The position numbers were made by a program, and so were the translations under genes. Below the pieces are notes generated by a model. That model did not search any database and was not told where the DNA came from. It was given only the letters and a program-made list of their open reading frames with translations. A stretch of 64,000 nucleotides of DNA from GCA-2737725 sp965229355. Its GTDB lineage: Bacteria; Pseudomonadota; Alphaproteobacteria; Rhodospirillales; Rhodospirillaceae. Positions within the stretch are counted from its first letter, which is position 1. Each line of letters begins with the position of its first letter. The DNA lies in NCBI GenBank assembly GCA_965229355.1, contig OZ245869.1, positions 310,001 through 374,000 on the forward strand, written 5' to 3'. Positions 53,393 to 61,558 of this stretch are shown piece by piece.

Positions 53393-54217
53393 TTACGCAT
53401 CCAAAAATGCACGCATCTCATTTGCAAATTTGGTTGGATGTTCATCCCACACGTTGTGTTCCGCCCACGCACTGACATCGGAAAGCACAGCGTTTTTAAT
53501 GATGTCTTTCGCGCGGCGCGTATTGGGGCCCAGCATTTCGTTCATCACCAATAGCAACACAGGCTGTGTAATTTGCTTCAATGCGCTTTCGCAATCGTAG
53601 TTCAATGATGCTTCGGGGCCGTACCAGGATTTAACGCCCGCGCGCATACGCTCCGCAAACATTTCCAAACGGCGCTCAGGTGTAATGCCATGCCCAGCTG
53701 ACATCACCATTGTATCGAAGGCTTTAGGTACATATGTCGGGTCGGTCAGGATCGGCTGTGGCCCACCGTACATGGCTTTCATCTTCGCGCGCTCGTCTGC
53801 ATTAAATAGCGCCAAGCTGGCATAAGCGATTTTGCGCACCAAATCGGGCCGCTGAAGTGCCAAGTCCGTCCCAATCAGTGTGCCAGTGTGGCACCCCACC
53901 ACATCAACCTGCCCCTTGGCCTTAGCGCCGTAGCCTAAGTTGTTCAGCATATCAGCCATGGCACCGGCATAGTCAGGGATCGTAACGGGTGCATTTGGCG
54001 CATCAGAGCCGCCAAAGCCAGGCGTATCGGGACACAGCACTAAGCGATCTTCTGCCAAGGCTTCCTGGAATACGCGAAACTGCGTGCCTGAAATGGGACT
54101 TTGGTGAAAGCAGACTACTGGTGTTTTAGTGCCAGGGCCGCTCGCAGGCTGCGCGAACGTAATGTGCATTTGGCCATACCGCCCGGCCCCATATTCGCGC
54201 CAAACTTTCACCGCCAT
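53393..54217 (-). CDS. Alpha/beta-hydrolase-fold protein, HTGT type (second copy)
   Basis: A 274-residue alpha/beta hydrolase. The oxyanion region is PVVCFHQSPISGT near 33-45, and CPDTPGFGGSD near 62-72. The nucleophile elbow reads G-C-H-T-G at 108-112, so His110 replaces the serine. Unlike the 39487 protein, a histidine is kept near the C-terminus (DEHPTKFANEMRAF), but the acid residue is uncertain. Both proteins share the GxHTGT-type elbow and the overall layout. The ATG at 54217 has GGGG about 7 nt upstream, and GTG 54220 is an alternative. Substrate unknown. Confidence 0.8.
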   Translation of the reverse strand: MAVKVWREYGAGRYGQMHITFAQPASGPGTKTPVVCFHQSPISGTQFRVFQEALAEDRLVLCPDTPGFGGSDAPNAPVTIPDYAGAMADMLNNLGYGAKAKGQVDVVGCHTGTLIGTDLALQRPDLVRKIAYASLALFNADERAKMKAMYGGPQPILTDPTYVPKAFDTMVMSAGHGITPERRLEMFAERMRAGVKSWYGPEASLNYDCESALKQITQPVLLLVMNEMLGPNTRRAKDIIKNAVLSDVSAWAEHNVWDEHPTKFANEMRAFLDA

Positions 54218-54375
54218 CACCGTCCCCTCAATGCAAATGCAACTGTAAGACGTCTTTGCATGGACATGGTGGTTTTGCTAGTCTGGGCCCGCTTTGAAAA
54301 AGCCGCCCCTGAATGGGGTGTACGGTCGGTGTGGATACACATCGAAGTTTCAGAATGAAATATATGAGGCCTGCC

Positions 54376-54792
54376 ATGCCTGATGGCATTGAAAACTACG
54401 TGCCCGCATCGTCCCCGCCTTCGCTGGATACCTTGCGTCGTGCCAACCAATCCGTCACCGATCAACTCAAACGCAACGCGATTGCCCTGAAAAGCGATCT
54501 CATGCGCCGTGAGATAGAGAAGAAAACGCGCACCAGTGTGGATGCCTTTGAAGAAAAGGCCATGCGCGATACGGCCAGTGCGGCCGCAGGTTCAGGCTCG
54601 CCCGAACAAGCAAAAGCCATGCTGCGCAAAGCCCGCGGCAAACTGATGACGGCGGCAGCCAATGGGGCTGATACGGCGACGCTGGAGGCTATGGTGCGGG
54701 ACTTTGAACGCCTGACCAAAAAGGCCGAAGAAAAGCGCGCAGAGGCGAAAGCTGCCGAAGACGCCCGCGAGAAGCGTGTAATCCCTACCTAA
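54376..54792 (+). CDS. Hypothetical charged helical protein
   Basis: A 138-residue protein, strongly helical and charged, with a long coiled-coil-like segment from about 20 to 130 (RRANQSVTDQLKRNAIALKSDLMRREIEKKTRT, MLRKARGKLMTAA, AEEKRAEAKAAEDAREK). It has no membrane or signal segment. GAGG lies 8 nt before the ATG at 54376, and upstream in-frame ATGs at 54355 and 54364 are less good. It lies upstream of the methyltransferase gene. Unknown function. Confidence 0.55.
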   Translation: MPDGIENYVPASSPPSLDTLRRANQSVTDQLKRNAIALKSDLMRREIEKKTRTSVDAFEEKAMRDTASAAAGSGSPEQAKAMLRKARGKLMTAAANGADTATLEAMVRDFERLTKKAEEKRAEAKAAEDAREKRVIPT

Positions 54793-54875
54793 AACTCAGG
54801 TAATACATTGATATAGCGATATTTTCATGTGGTGAACGTCACTTGGCGGAACCGTCTTGCGACCTATATTTAGTG

Positions 54876-54881
54876 TATAAT
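54876..54881 (+). promoter_or_regulatory. Probable -10 box before the methyltransferase gene
   Basis: TATAAT matches the sigma-70 consensus at every base and lies 42 nt before the ATG at 54923. No good -35 hexamer is found at 16-18 nt distance. Confidence 0.45.
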
Positions 54882-54922
54882 ACAGCCGTCGTTTTTAACG
54901 CTTTAGATTTTGCGAGTTCGTC

Positions 54923-56143
54923 ATGCCTGATGGTTCAGTTCGCCCGAATACAGACACGCTGCCGGATATCGACAGCTTCTTTCAACCAACCCACAACGAA
55001 GTGGCGCGCCAAAGCTTTGTGAGCGCGCTGCGCAAACACGTGCTGGTCGATAAGCTGGGCGAAATGCAGCAGGTGTACGAAGGTAAAAAGAAAGCGGCGT
55101 TTACCAAAGCCAAAGGCCATGAGCCCAAAACTGGCGACGATGTTGAAGAGGCGATGGACGGCGAAATGTCGTACCGCGTTTACAGCGCGCTGCGTTACAA
55201 CGCACAAGAAATGACCTGGGCGTCGGTGCAAGACGCGGTTGAGCGCAATTTGCCCGAGATGATTTCACTGGCCAAACAAGCAGCCAGCGAAACACCGGCT
55301 GGCGGTTCACTCCGTTTGAACCCGGCTTTGGAAATTCCGCGCTATGTTTCTGCTGTGGACGTGCACTTGATCCCCGGCTGTTTCCACAACGAATACGCTG
55401 CAGATGACGTGGCCCAAGGGGCCGTCGTGTCGTTTGGTGGCATGGTGTTCACTGGTGCGCTAGGCTGGCGCCAAGGCATGAAGGGTAAGTTTGGTGCCGT
55501 AGGTGAATCAGTCGCTTACTACTTCCAACAGAAGTACCCGAACTTCAAACCGCGTCGCATTTTGGATATCGGCACCTCGTCAGGAAAAAATCTGATGCCG
55601 TATGCCGAAATTTTCCCGGACGCTGAATTGTATGCCATTGATGTCGGCGCCCCCTTGCTACGCTACGGCCATGCAAAAGCCGAAGCGTCGGGCATTCCCA
55701 TCCACTTCAGCCAACAGAATGCCGAAGCGACTGATTTCGCTGATGGTTATTTTGATTTGATCGTCTCCAGTTTCTTCTTCCACGAGATCCCCGTGAAATC
55801 GACGAAGAAGATTTTAGCTGAGTGCCACCGCATTCTGTCGAAGGGCGGCATGATGGCGCACATGGAATTGCCGCCGCGCAAAAACTGCGACCCCTATCTG
55901 AACTTCTATTGGGATTGGGACACGCTGAACAACAACGAACCATCGTACTCGGCATTTCGTGCGTCTGACCCGAACGAACTGCAAGCGGGTGCAGGCTTTG
56001 ATCGCAGCACGACTTACGAAATCACGATCCCGAACCGTGCAACCTTTGGCGACGAGAAGTTTGCCGAGTTCATTAAGGGCAATGTCAAAGCGCCACGCCA
56101 CGGCCAAGGCGGCTGGTACATCTTCGGCGCAACGAAGACCTAA
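54923..56143 (+). CDS. SAM-dependent class I methyltransferase with N-terminal extension
   Basis: A 406-residue protein. The SAM-binding motif I is RILDIGTSSGKNLMPY near 212-227. Motif II is AIDVGAPLL, followed by the NAEATDFADGYFDLIVSSFFFHEIP strands and the LSKGGMMAHMEL post-motif (about 298-312). The first 200 residues are an extra domain I do not recognise. It probably transfers a methyl group to a small molecule. A TATAAT hexamer at 54876-54881 is a good -10 box. It converges with the first Rieske gene and may act in the same pathway. Confidence 0.8.
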   Translation: MPDGSVRPNTDTLPDIDSFFQPTHNEVARQSFVSALRKHVLVDKLGEMQQVYEGKKKAAFTKAKGHEPKTGDDVEEAMDGEMSYRVYSALRYNAQEMTWASVQDAVERNLPEMISLAKQAASETPAGGSLRLNPALEIPRYVSAVDVHLIPGCFHNEYAADDVAQGAVVSFGGMVFTGALGWRQGMKGKFGAVGESVAYYFQQKYPNFKPRRILDIGTSSGKNLMPYAEIFPDAELYAIDVGAPLLRYGHAKAEASGIPIHFSQQNAEATDFADGYFDLIVSSFFFHEIPVKSTKKILAECHRILSKGGMMAHMELPPRKNCDPYLNFYWDWDTLNNNEPSYSAFRASDPNELQAGAGFDRSTTYEITIPNRATFGDEKFAEFIKGNVKAPRHGQGGWYIFGATKT

Positions 56144-56144
56144 T

Positions 56145-57278
56145 TTATTCAGCAGCCTGTGCTGTTGAATTGCCAGCAGGCATCAGCGGCACAGGATCGA
56201 GCGCCCAGCCTTTAACGCTTCGCCGCGCCGGTGACGGTACGGCGAAGCTTTTATTTTGGGGCTTGGCCGCAAGCGCATCTACATCCATCAGCCAGCCCTT
56301 CGCCTGCCACTGCGCTTGCCATTCGCGGTAGCGAACAATCACGCGGTCGGCGGGCACGATCACTTCTTCGGTCGAGGACTGCGGCACAAAGAACGGCTGC
56401 ACGCGCTCCATCACCACGCGATCTTGGTTCATCACTTCACGCGTGCGGATATCCATGCGCTCGTCTGCCGCCGGATCGAGTGCGAAGTTGCGCGCCTGCA
56501 AGAAAAACTTTTTTGTGTGATGGGCATCGACCGGCGTGTTGAAGGTATATTGCCGCGACCACGCGACCGGGCTGAATTGAATCCACGTATAAGTGGTCGT
56601 CGGACCATGATGCCCGGCTTCGGCCTCGGTCTGGAATCCACCACCGCGCACTTCTGCTTTCACACTGCCTTGCGCGCCCGGCGTGACAAACGCCACCTTG
56701 GCCCCTGTTCCCCATTCACGTTCGATCAAATCAATTTTGGGCACGTCATAATCTTCGCGGTCGCCCTGGAAGCCCATGGCCGGATGCACAAATTCGGTAT
56801 GTGCCGGGTCCAGAGTATTTTCGACACCGCGCAACGTGTTCACGTTCCACAGCACTGTCATCACACCCACGCGCCACGCCGGGTTATCCCACTCGGGGAT
56901 GTCAATGATTGGCGGGCGCTCGACTTCCGGCAGGTCGCCTAAGAAGCAAAACACCAAGCCGTACTTTTCCTGGGTCGGATAGCTGTCCACCCTAGCCCGC
57001 GCCGGAATTTTAGCGTCTTTACCCAGCGACGGAATTTTGGCGCATACGCCATCCGCACCTCGGAACTGCCAGCCGTGATAGGGACACTCAATCGCGTCAC
57101 CCTTCACTTTGCCATGGGCCAGCGATGCGCCGCGATGCGTGCAGATGTTCGACACACAATGCACTTTACCGGCGCTGTCACGGAACAGGGCAAAGTCCTG
57201 CCCCAGCATCTTCACATGCACCGGCGTGTCGGTGACGTTCTTGGCTTCTTCGGCGGCGTACCAGAAATTGATGAACAT
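56145..57278 (-). CDS. Rieske non-heme iron oxygenase alpha subunit (paralog 1)
   Basis: A 377-residue oxygenase. Rieske [2Fe-2S] ligands are Cys46/His48 (CTHRG) and Cys65/His68 (CPYHGW). The mononuclear iron site follows as DPAHTEFVH with His160 and His165. Such enzymes add oxygen to an aromatic or other ring or remove methyl groups, taking electrons from a separate reductase. The start MFINFWY at 57278 equals the start of the paralogs at 60187 and 61559. A longer open frame to 57392 overlaps the ModE gene. The C-terminus (WALDPVPLMP) is shared with the others. Confidence 0.88.
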   Translation of the reverse strand: MFINFWYAAEEAKNVTDTPVHVKMLGQDFALFRDSAGKVHCVSNICTHRGASLAHGKVKGDAIECPYHGWQFRGADGVCAKIPSLGKDAKIPARARVDSYPTQEKYGLVFCFLGDLPEVERPPIIDIPEWDNPAWRVGVMTVLWNVNTLRGVENTLDPAHTEFVHPAMGFQGDREDYDVPKIDLIEREWGTGAKVAFVTPGAQGSVKAEVRGGGFQTEAEAGHHGPTTTYTWIQFSPVAWSRQYTFNTPVDAHHTKKFFLQARNFALDPAADERMDIRTREVMNQDRVVMERVQPFFVPQSSTEEVIVPADRVIVRYREWQAQWQAKGWLMDVDALAAKPQNKSFAVPSPARRSVKGWALDPVPLMPAGNSTAQAAE

Positions 57279-57364
57279 GATGTGTTTCTCTTGGTGTTTC
57301 GCTATGCTGCGCTGAAACTGGCTGTCCGTAAACGCCATATCCATTTTCGATACCATTTGAAGAC

Positions 57365-57724
57365 ATGAAATCCACACACCGTAAAAACGCATTTCATATC
57401 CGCTTGAACCTCACACCCACCGTGGCCTTGGGGCCCGGCAAGGCCGAACTATTAGACAGACTCGCGCAAACCGGCTCGATTTCTGCGGCCGCCAAAGCCA
57501 TGGACATGAGCTACCGCCGCGCATGGTTACTGCTGGATGAACTAAACAACAGCTTCACGCAACCGGTCGTCGAGAAAACCAAAGGCGGCAAGGGCGGGGG
57601 CGGCGGCGCGAAGCTGACAGCCTGGGGCGGAACCATGCTGAAGCTGTACCGCGAGATCGAAGCCAAATCACAGAAAGCATCCGCCTCGGCCCTGGCCAAA
57701 TTACAGCAAAAACTGGCGCGTTAA
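57365..57724 (+). CDS. modE: ModE-like DNA-binding protein without molybdate-binding domain
   Basis: A 119-residue winged-helix protein of the ModE/LysR N-terminal type: RLAQTGSISAAAKAMDMSYRRAWLL (about 31-55) is the helix-turn-helix, with a glycine-rich wing (KGGKGGGGGAKLT) and a C-terminal dimer helix. Full ModE proteins carry two further Mop domains that bind molybdate, and these are missing. It lies directly upstream of modABC, with two ModE boxes in the gap, so it should control that operon. How it would sense molybdate is unclear. It is divergent from the Rieske gene 87 nt away. Confidence 0.82.
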   Translation: MKSTHRKNAFHIRLNLTPTVALGPGKAELLDRLAQTGSISAAAKAMDMSYRRAWLLLDELNNSFTQPVVEKTKGGKGGGGGAKLTAWGGTMLKLYREIEAKSQKASASALAKLQQKLAR

Positions 57725-57757
57725 GCGCCGCACACATTAAATACAAACCTGCGTTGA

Positions 57758-57781
57758 CGATATATCTCTGAATATATAACG
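57758..57781. promoter_or_regulatory. ModE box 1
   Basis: CGATATAT-N8-ATATAACG is an inverted repeat with one mismatch (A for T at the third base of the left arm). It agrees with the CGTTATAT-N8-ATATAACG style of ModE operators. It is the upstream one of two tandem boxes, offset by 25 bp, before modA. Confidence 0.8.
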
Positions 57782-57782
57782 T

Positions 57783-57806
57783 CGTTATGTCCTTAAGAAC
57801 ATAACG
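57783..57806. promoter_or_regulatory. ModE box 2
   Basis: CGTTATGT-N8-ACATAACG, a perfect inverted repeat whose right arm is the same as that of the Escherichia coli modA operator (ACATAACG, from memory). It ends 8 nt before the modA ATG at 57814, so a bound regulator would also cover the ribosome site. Confidence 0.85.
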
Positions 57807-57813
57807 GTGGCTT

Positions 57814-58566
57814 ATGCAGCGCGCACTCTCCTTCTTTGTCGCAGCTTTCTCGTTGGCCGCCATTTCGGCACGCGCTGACACACTGGTCTTCGCTGCCGCC
57901 AGTTTGACCGATGCGTTAAACGAAGTCAGCGTTGCTTACGAAAAAACCGGCAAAGCAAAACCCACGTTCTCATATGCCGCCAGTTCTGCACTCGCGCGCC
58001 AGATCGAAAGCGGCGCACCGGCGGCTATTTTCATTTCTGCTGATGAGCAATGGATGGACTACATCGCTGAACGCAAACTGATCGAGCCATCATCGCGCGT
58101 GCAACTGCTGGGCAACAGCGTGGTCCTCATTTCACCGGCCTCAGAAACGCTTAACATCAAAATCGCACCGAACTTTGCACTGGCCAAAGCGCTTGGCACC
58201 GGCAAGCTGGCGATGGGCGACCCGGACTCGGTTCCGGTCGGCAAGTACGGCAAAGCAGCGTTAGAGAACTTAGGCGTGTGGACCGCTGTGGAACCGAATG
58301 TCGTGCGGGCTGACAACGTACGGGCTGCACTCGCCTTCGTGGAACGCGGTGAAGCCAAAGCGGGCATTGTTTACGCGACCGACGCGGCGGTCGCGAAAAA
58401 CGTGAAGGTGGTGGATACCTTCCCGGCCTCCAGCCACCCGGCTGTCACCTACCCATTAGCCTTATTAGGCAGCGCTCCGTCTGCGGAAGCGAAAGAGTTT
58501 TATGCCTACCTCACCTCGGCATCTGCTAAAGAGATTTACCGAAAGTTTGGTTTCACAGTTAAATAA
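57814..58566 (+). CDS. modA: Molybdate-binding periplasmic protein
   Basis: A 250-residue periplasmic binding protein of the molybdate ABC importer with a signal peptide (cleavage near ARA, residue 21). It contains the ModA pattern VFAAASLTDALNEV, FSYAASSALARQIESGAPA, GDPDSVPVGKYGK and GIVYATDA, where Ser and other residues hold the MoO4 anion. It starts 89 nt after the ModE-like gene and is controlled by the two ModE boxes. modB follows after 15 nt. Confidence 0.94.
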   Translation: MQRALSFFVAAFSLAAISARADTLVFAAASLTDALNEVSVAYEKTGKAKPTFSYAASSALARQIESGAPAAIFISADEQWMDYIAERKLIEPSSRVQLLGNSVVLISPASETLNIKIAPNFALAKALGTGKLAMGDPDSVPVGKYGKAALENLGVWTAVEPNVVRADNVRAALAFVERGEAKAGIVYATDAAVAKNVKVVDTFPASSHPAVTYPLALLGSAPSAEAKEFYAYLTSASAKEIYRKFGFTVK

Positions 58567-58581
58567 AAACAACGAAGTCGC

Positions 58582-59283
58582 GTGTTTGATCTCTCCCCGT
58601 CCGATCTCAATGCCATTTATCTCAGCCTGAAAGTCGGGCTGTGGAGCGTCATCGTCAGCCTGCCCTTTGCGCTGGGGCTGGCGTACGTGCTCGCGCGCAT
58701 TGAGTTCGTGCTCAAACCTGTCCTCAGCGCGCTCATTCTCTTGCCACTCGTTTTGCCCCCGGTTGTAACCGGCTTCTTGTTGCTGCTGGCCTTCGGCAAA
58801 AATGGCCCTGCCGGACAATTCCTAGAACATTGGTTCGGCATCACCATCGCTTTCAAGTGGACCGGCGCTGTTGTCGCCGCCGCCGTGATGGGCTTGCCGC
58901 TGATGGTAATGAGCATGCGCATCTCGATTGAAAGTGTCGATCACCGTTTGGAAATGGCGGCACGCACGTTAGGTGCAAGTGCATGGCGCACATTTTTCAC
59001 GGTCACGCTGCCCTTGTCGTTTCCCGGCATTCTGGCGGGCTCGATCCTCTCGTTTGCCCGCAGCTTCGGTGAGTTTGGTGCCACCATCACCTTTGTTTCC
59101 AACATCCCTGGCGAAACGCGCACGCTGCCGATTGCGATTTATAGCGTGCTGCAAACACCTGCTGGCGATTCAGCCGCGCTGAAATTGTCTCTCATCGCCA
59201 TTGCCGTAGCTCTGATTGCCATCATCGCCGCCGAAGTGTTGAACCGCCGCCTCCCCAAATCGACGGGGCGCGACGATGCTTGA
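58582..59283 (+). CDS. modB: Molybdate ABC transporter permease
   Basis: A 233-residue permease with five or six membrane segments and the EAA-type loop ARTLGASAWRTFFTVTLPL near 133-151 that docks on ModC. It starts with GTG (58582). The stop overlaps modC by 8 nt. Together with ModA and ModC it brings molybdate into the cell. Confidence 0.93.
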   Translation: MFDLSPSDLNAIYLSLKVGLWSVIVSLPFALGLAYVLARIEFVLKPVLSALILLPLVLPPVVTGFLLLLAFGKNGPAGQFLEHWFGITIAFKWTGAVVAAAVMGLPLMVMSMRISIESVDHRLEMAARTLGASAWRTFFTVTLPLSFPGILAGSILSFARSFGEFGATITFVSNIPGETRTLPIAIYSVLQTPAGDSAALKLSLIAIAVALIAIIAAEVLNRRLPKSTGRDDA

Positions 59284-59914
59284 TGTGAATGTCTCTATCA
59301 CACGCGGCGAGTTCACCATTTCCGCAAACTTCAAGGCTGACAATGGCGTGACCGCTTTGTTTGGTCAGTCAGGCGCAGGCAAAACCACCATCCTGAATAT
59401 GATCGCTGGTGTGGTGCGCCCCAACACAGGCCACATCACACTCAACACCGTCACGTTGTTTGATGCCGCGCAACGCATCAACATCGCACCTGAACGTCGT
59501 CGGATTGGATATGTGTTCCAAGATCGCCGCTTATTCCCGCATCTTTCGGTGCAGAATAATCTTACCTACGGCTACAACTTGCTGACGCCAGAGCAGCACA
59601 CGCAAAAACCCTACGATGTGATTGCGCTGCTGGATCTCGGCCCGCTTCTGAACCGCAAACCCGCCAACTTGTCGGGGGGTGAACAGCAACGTGTCGCCAT
59701 TGGCCGCGCCCTTCTCACCAGCCCGCACCTCCTGCTGATGGACGAACCGTTGGCCTCGCTCGATTCTGCCCGGAAGGGGGAAATCCTGCCGTATCTGGAG
59801 CGCCTCAGGGATAATGTGCGCCTGCCCATTATTTATGTGACCCACGACGAGCGCGAGGTGCAGCGCTTAGCAGCGGTTACAATCCCGGTCATGGACGGCC
59901 AGGCAAAATCATAG
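59276..59914 (+). CDS. modC: Molybdate ABC transporter ATPase, short form
   Basis: A 212-residue ABC ATPase with Walker A GQSGAGKTT (residues 30-38), signature LSGGEQQRVAIGRAL (132-146), Walker B LLLMDEP near 152-158, and the switch His in THDE (about 189-192). The usual ModC is about 350 residues long, with a C-terminal TOBE/Mop domain that senses molybdate. That domain is absent, and the chain stops soon after the ATPase core. The overlap with modB suggests translational coupling. Other short single-domain ModC proteins exist. Confidence 0.9.
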   Translation: MLDVNVSITRGEFTISANFKADNGVTALFGQSGAGKTTILNMIAGVVRPNTGHITLNTVTLFDAAQRINIAPERRRIGYVFQDRRLFPHLSVQNNLTYGYNLLTPEQHTQKPYDVIALLDLGPLLNRKPANLSGGEQQRVAIGRALLTSPHLLLMDEPLASLDSARKGEILPYLERLRDNVRLPIIYVTHDEREVQRLAAVTIPVMDGQAKS

Positions 59915-60042
59915 CTTGCTAAGGCCAAAGCCTTATTCTTGCTAGGCTTTTTCGCCCCTGAAACGAGCGAAACGGCCAAAACCGACCGCCCGGTATTATT
60001 TTAAAAATCGCACGATTTCAGCCCGATTTATCTGAAAGATTT

Positions 60043-60094
60043 ATACCACAGCGTGGTCGCAACAGACTGATCTATCGTGGTATTCTACGCGTAG
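60043..60094. promoter_or_regulatory. Inverted repeats upstream of the Rieske pair
   Basis: ATACCAC at 60043-60049 is complementary to GTGGTAT at 60077-60083. Inside, ACCAC-AGC-GTGGT forms a shorter repeat. A separate 10-bp palindrome, CTACGCGTAG, is at 60085-60094. They lie 93-144 nt before the 60187 start and could be operators for a regulator not in this window. Confidence 0.35.
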
Positions 60095-60186
60095 CAGTAT
60101 CTCAGACGGATCATGAAGTTTGCGGCGGCCGCCACCGCGATCTGGTTCATAGACCATCACCGAATTTAAGTGCGGGGAGACACATC

Positions 60187-61350
60187 ATGTTTATCAATTT
60201 CTGGTACCCAGTTTGCACCACAGCTGAACTGACATCGACGCCGATCCGCGTCACGATGCTGAAGCACGACTTCGTCGCATTCCGCGACAACAAAGGCCGC
60301 GCCGCCGTGTTGTCCGACACGTGCGTTCACCGTGGCGGCTCGCTCGCGGGCGGTAAAACCAAAGAAGACGGCACCGTGCAGTGCCCTTATCACGGCTGGC
60401 GTTTCAACGCCGAAGGTGAGTGCACGCGCATTCCGTCGCTGGGCATCAAAGCAAAAATTCCGGGCCGCGCCCGCGTTGACAGCTACCCGGTCCAAGAAAA
60501 GTACGGCGTTGTGTTCGCCTTCTTAGGCGACCTGCCGGAGGCTGAACGTCCGCCGATCTTAAACATCGACGAAGAGAACGATCCGAAATGGCGTTCCACC
60601 GTCGTGTCATTCGATGTGGATTATCACTACGAGCGGTCCATCGAAAACGGCCTGGACCCCGCACACAACGAATATGTGCACACCACCCACGGCTATCAGG
60701 GTGAGAAGGAAGACGAATATAAGGTCAACGAACTGGAGCCGCATCGCAATAACGCATGGGGCTTTGGCTTCATGCATACCTTCGACGCCCCGCCGTTGAA
60801 GCACTGGCTGATGAAGCGTTTCCGCCCCAACGGCGGCAAGATGCAAGCAGGGTCGGGCACCGTAGGCCCCAACCACATGTGGACGTTCATCCATCTCTCT
60901 GAAAAGAGCCACATGCATCAATACATGTTTGAGGCTCCGATCTCGGAAAACAAAACGCGCGTATTCCTGGTGAACTTCCGCAATCTCGGCGTGACCAAGT
61001 ACGAATGGCTGAACAAGCTGATCGATAAGAAGGTCAATGAACGGAACATGTTCATTGCCGGCCAAGACATCGTAGTCGTGAACAAGTTGAAACCGATCCT
61101 CACCCCGTCATCGCGCACGAAAGAACTTTTGATGCCGCATGACAAAGTGATCTTGCAGTACCGCGATATGCTCGACAGCTTCGAGCACCGTGGCTGGCGC
61201 ATCGACTTGGATGCCGTGAATGCGGCCCATGCCAAGGGCGATATCATTCACGCTATCCCGTCGCCATCGCGCCGCACCGACAAAGGCTGGGTGTTAGACC
61301 CCGTGCCGCTGGTACCGCCGCAAAAGACTCTCGCGCAAGCTGCTGAATAG
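60187..61350 (+). CDS. Rieske non-heme iron oxygenase alpha subunit (paralog 2)
   Basis: A 387-residue oxygenase with Rieske ligands Cys46/His48 and Cys66/His69, and iron ligands His160 and His165 in LDPAHNEYVH. It starts MFINFWY like paralog 1 and ends WVLDPVPLVP then LAQAAE. The central part (HAPP-like insert, EPHRNNAWGFGF, FRPNGGKMQAGSG) differs from the others, so its substrate probably differs. GGGGAG precedes the ATG. A terminator separates it from paralog 3. No ferredoxin or reductase gene is in the window. Confidence 0.9.
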   Translation: MFINFWYPVCTTAELTSTPIRVTMLKHDFVAFRDNKGRAAVLSDTCVHRGGSLAGGKTKEDGTVQCPYHGWRFNAEGECTRIPSLGIKAKIPGRARVDSYPVQEKYGVVFAFLGDLPEAERPPILNIDEENDPKWRSTVVSFDVDYHYERSIENGLDPAHNEYVHTTHGYQGEKEDEYKVNELEPHRNNAWGFGFMHTFDAPPLKHWLMKRFRPNGGKMQAGSGTVGPNHMWTFIHLSEKSHMHQYMFEAPISENKTRVFLVNFRNLGVTKYEWLNKLIDKKVNERNMFIAGQDIVVVNKLKPILTPSSRTKELLMPHDKVILQYRDMLDSFEHRGWRIDLDAVNAAHAKGDIIHAIPSPSRRTDKGWVLDPVPLVPPQKTLAQAAE

Positions 61351-61403
61351 CAGCCTTGAAAGCGCCTCGTTGTCAGCACTGACAGCGAGTTGTTAGCGAA
61401 AAC

Positions 61404-61437
61404 AAGCGGCGGCTTCCACACTGGAGGCCGCCGTTTT
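61404..61437 (+). terminator. Rho-independent terminator between the two Rieske genes
   Basis: CGGCGGCTTCCA pairs with TGGAGGCCGCCG (12 bp, one G-U pair) with a CAC loop, followed by TTTT. Another hairpin (61366-61389, CTCGTTGTCAG with CTGACAGCGAG) stands just before it. Transcription from paralog 2 should end here. Confidence 0.85.
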
Positions 61438-61558
61438 GCTTTAGGTTCTGGGCATTTGGTCCAATCAACCACCCGAGCCGTAAAGAGACTTTAAGCCGTA
61501 GGTACTTTGGTCAGTAGAGATCGCAGTCTGCACGGCCACTCCTGGGAGGGATTTTAAA

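Noticed and set aside
54871..54884. TGTATAATACA near the methyltransferase gene as a fourth TTGTATACAA copy
   Set aside because: It has one extra central base and different flanks. The core TATAAT is explained by a -10 promoter box.
54376..54935. Both the 54376 and 54923 proteins begin with MPDG (ATGCCTGATGG)
   Set aside because: The match covers only four codons and the proteins are otherwise unrelated, so it is probably coincidence.
57279..57392. N-terminal extension of Rieske paralog 1 to 57392
   Set aside because: It overlaps the ModE gene start. The two other paralogs start at the same MxxNFWY position.
59919..59960. Short hairpins after modC (TAAGGC-CAAA-GCCTTA, then AAGCC and GGCTT before TTTTC)
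   Set aside because: Two competing weak stems; termination is possible but not supported enough for a feature.
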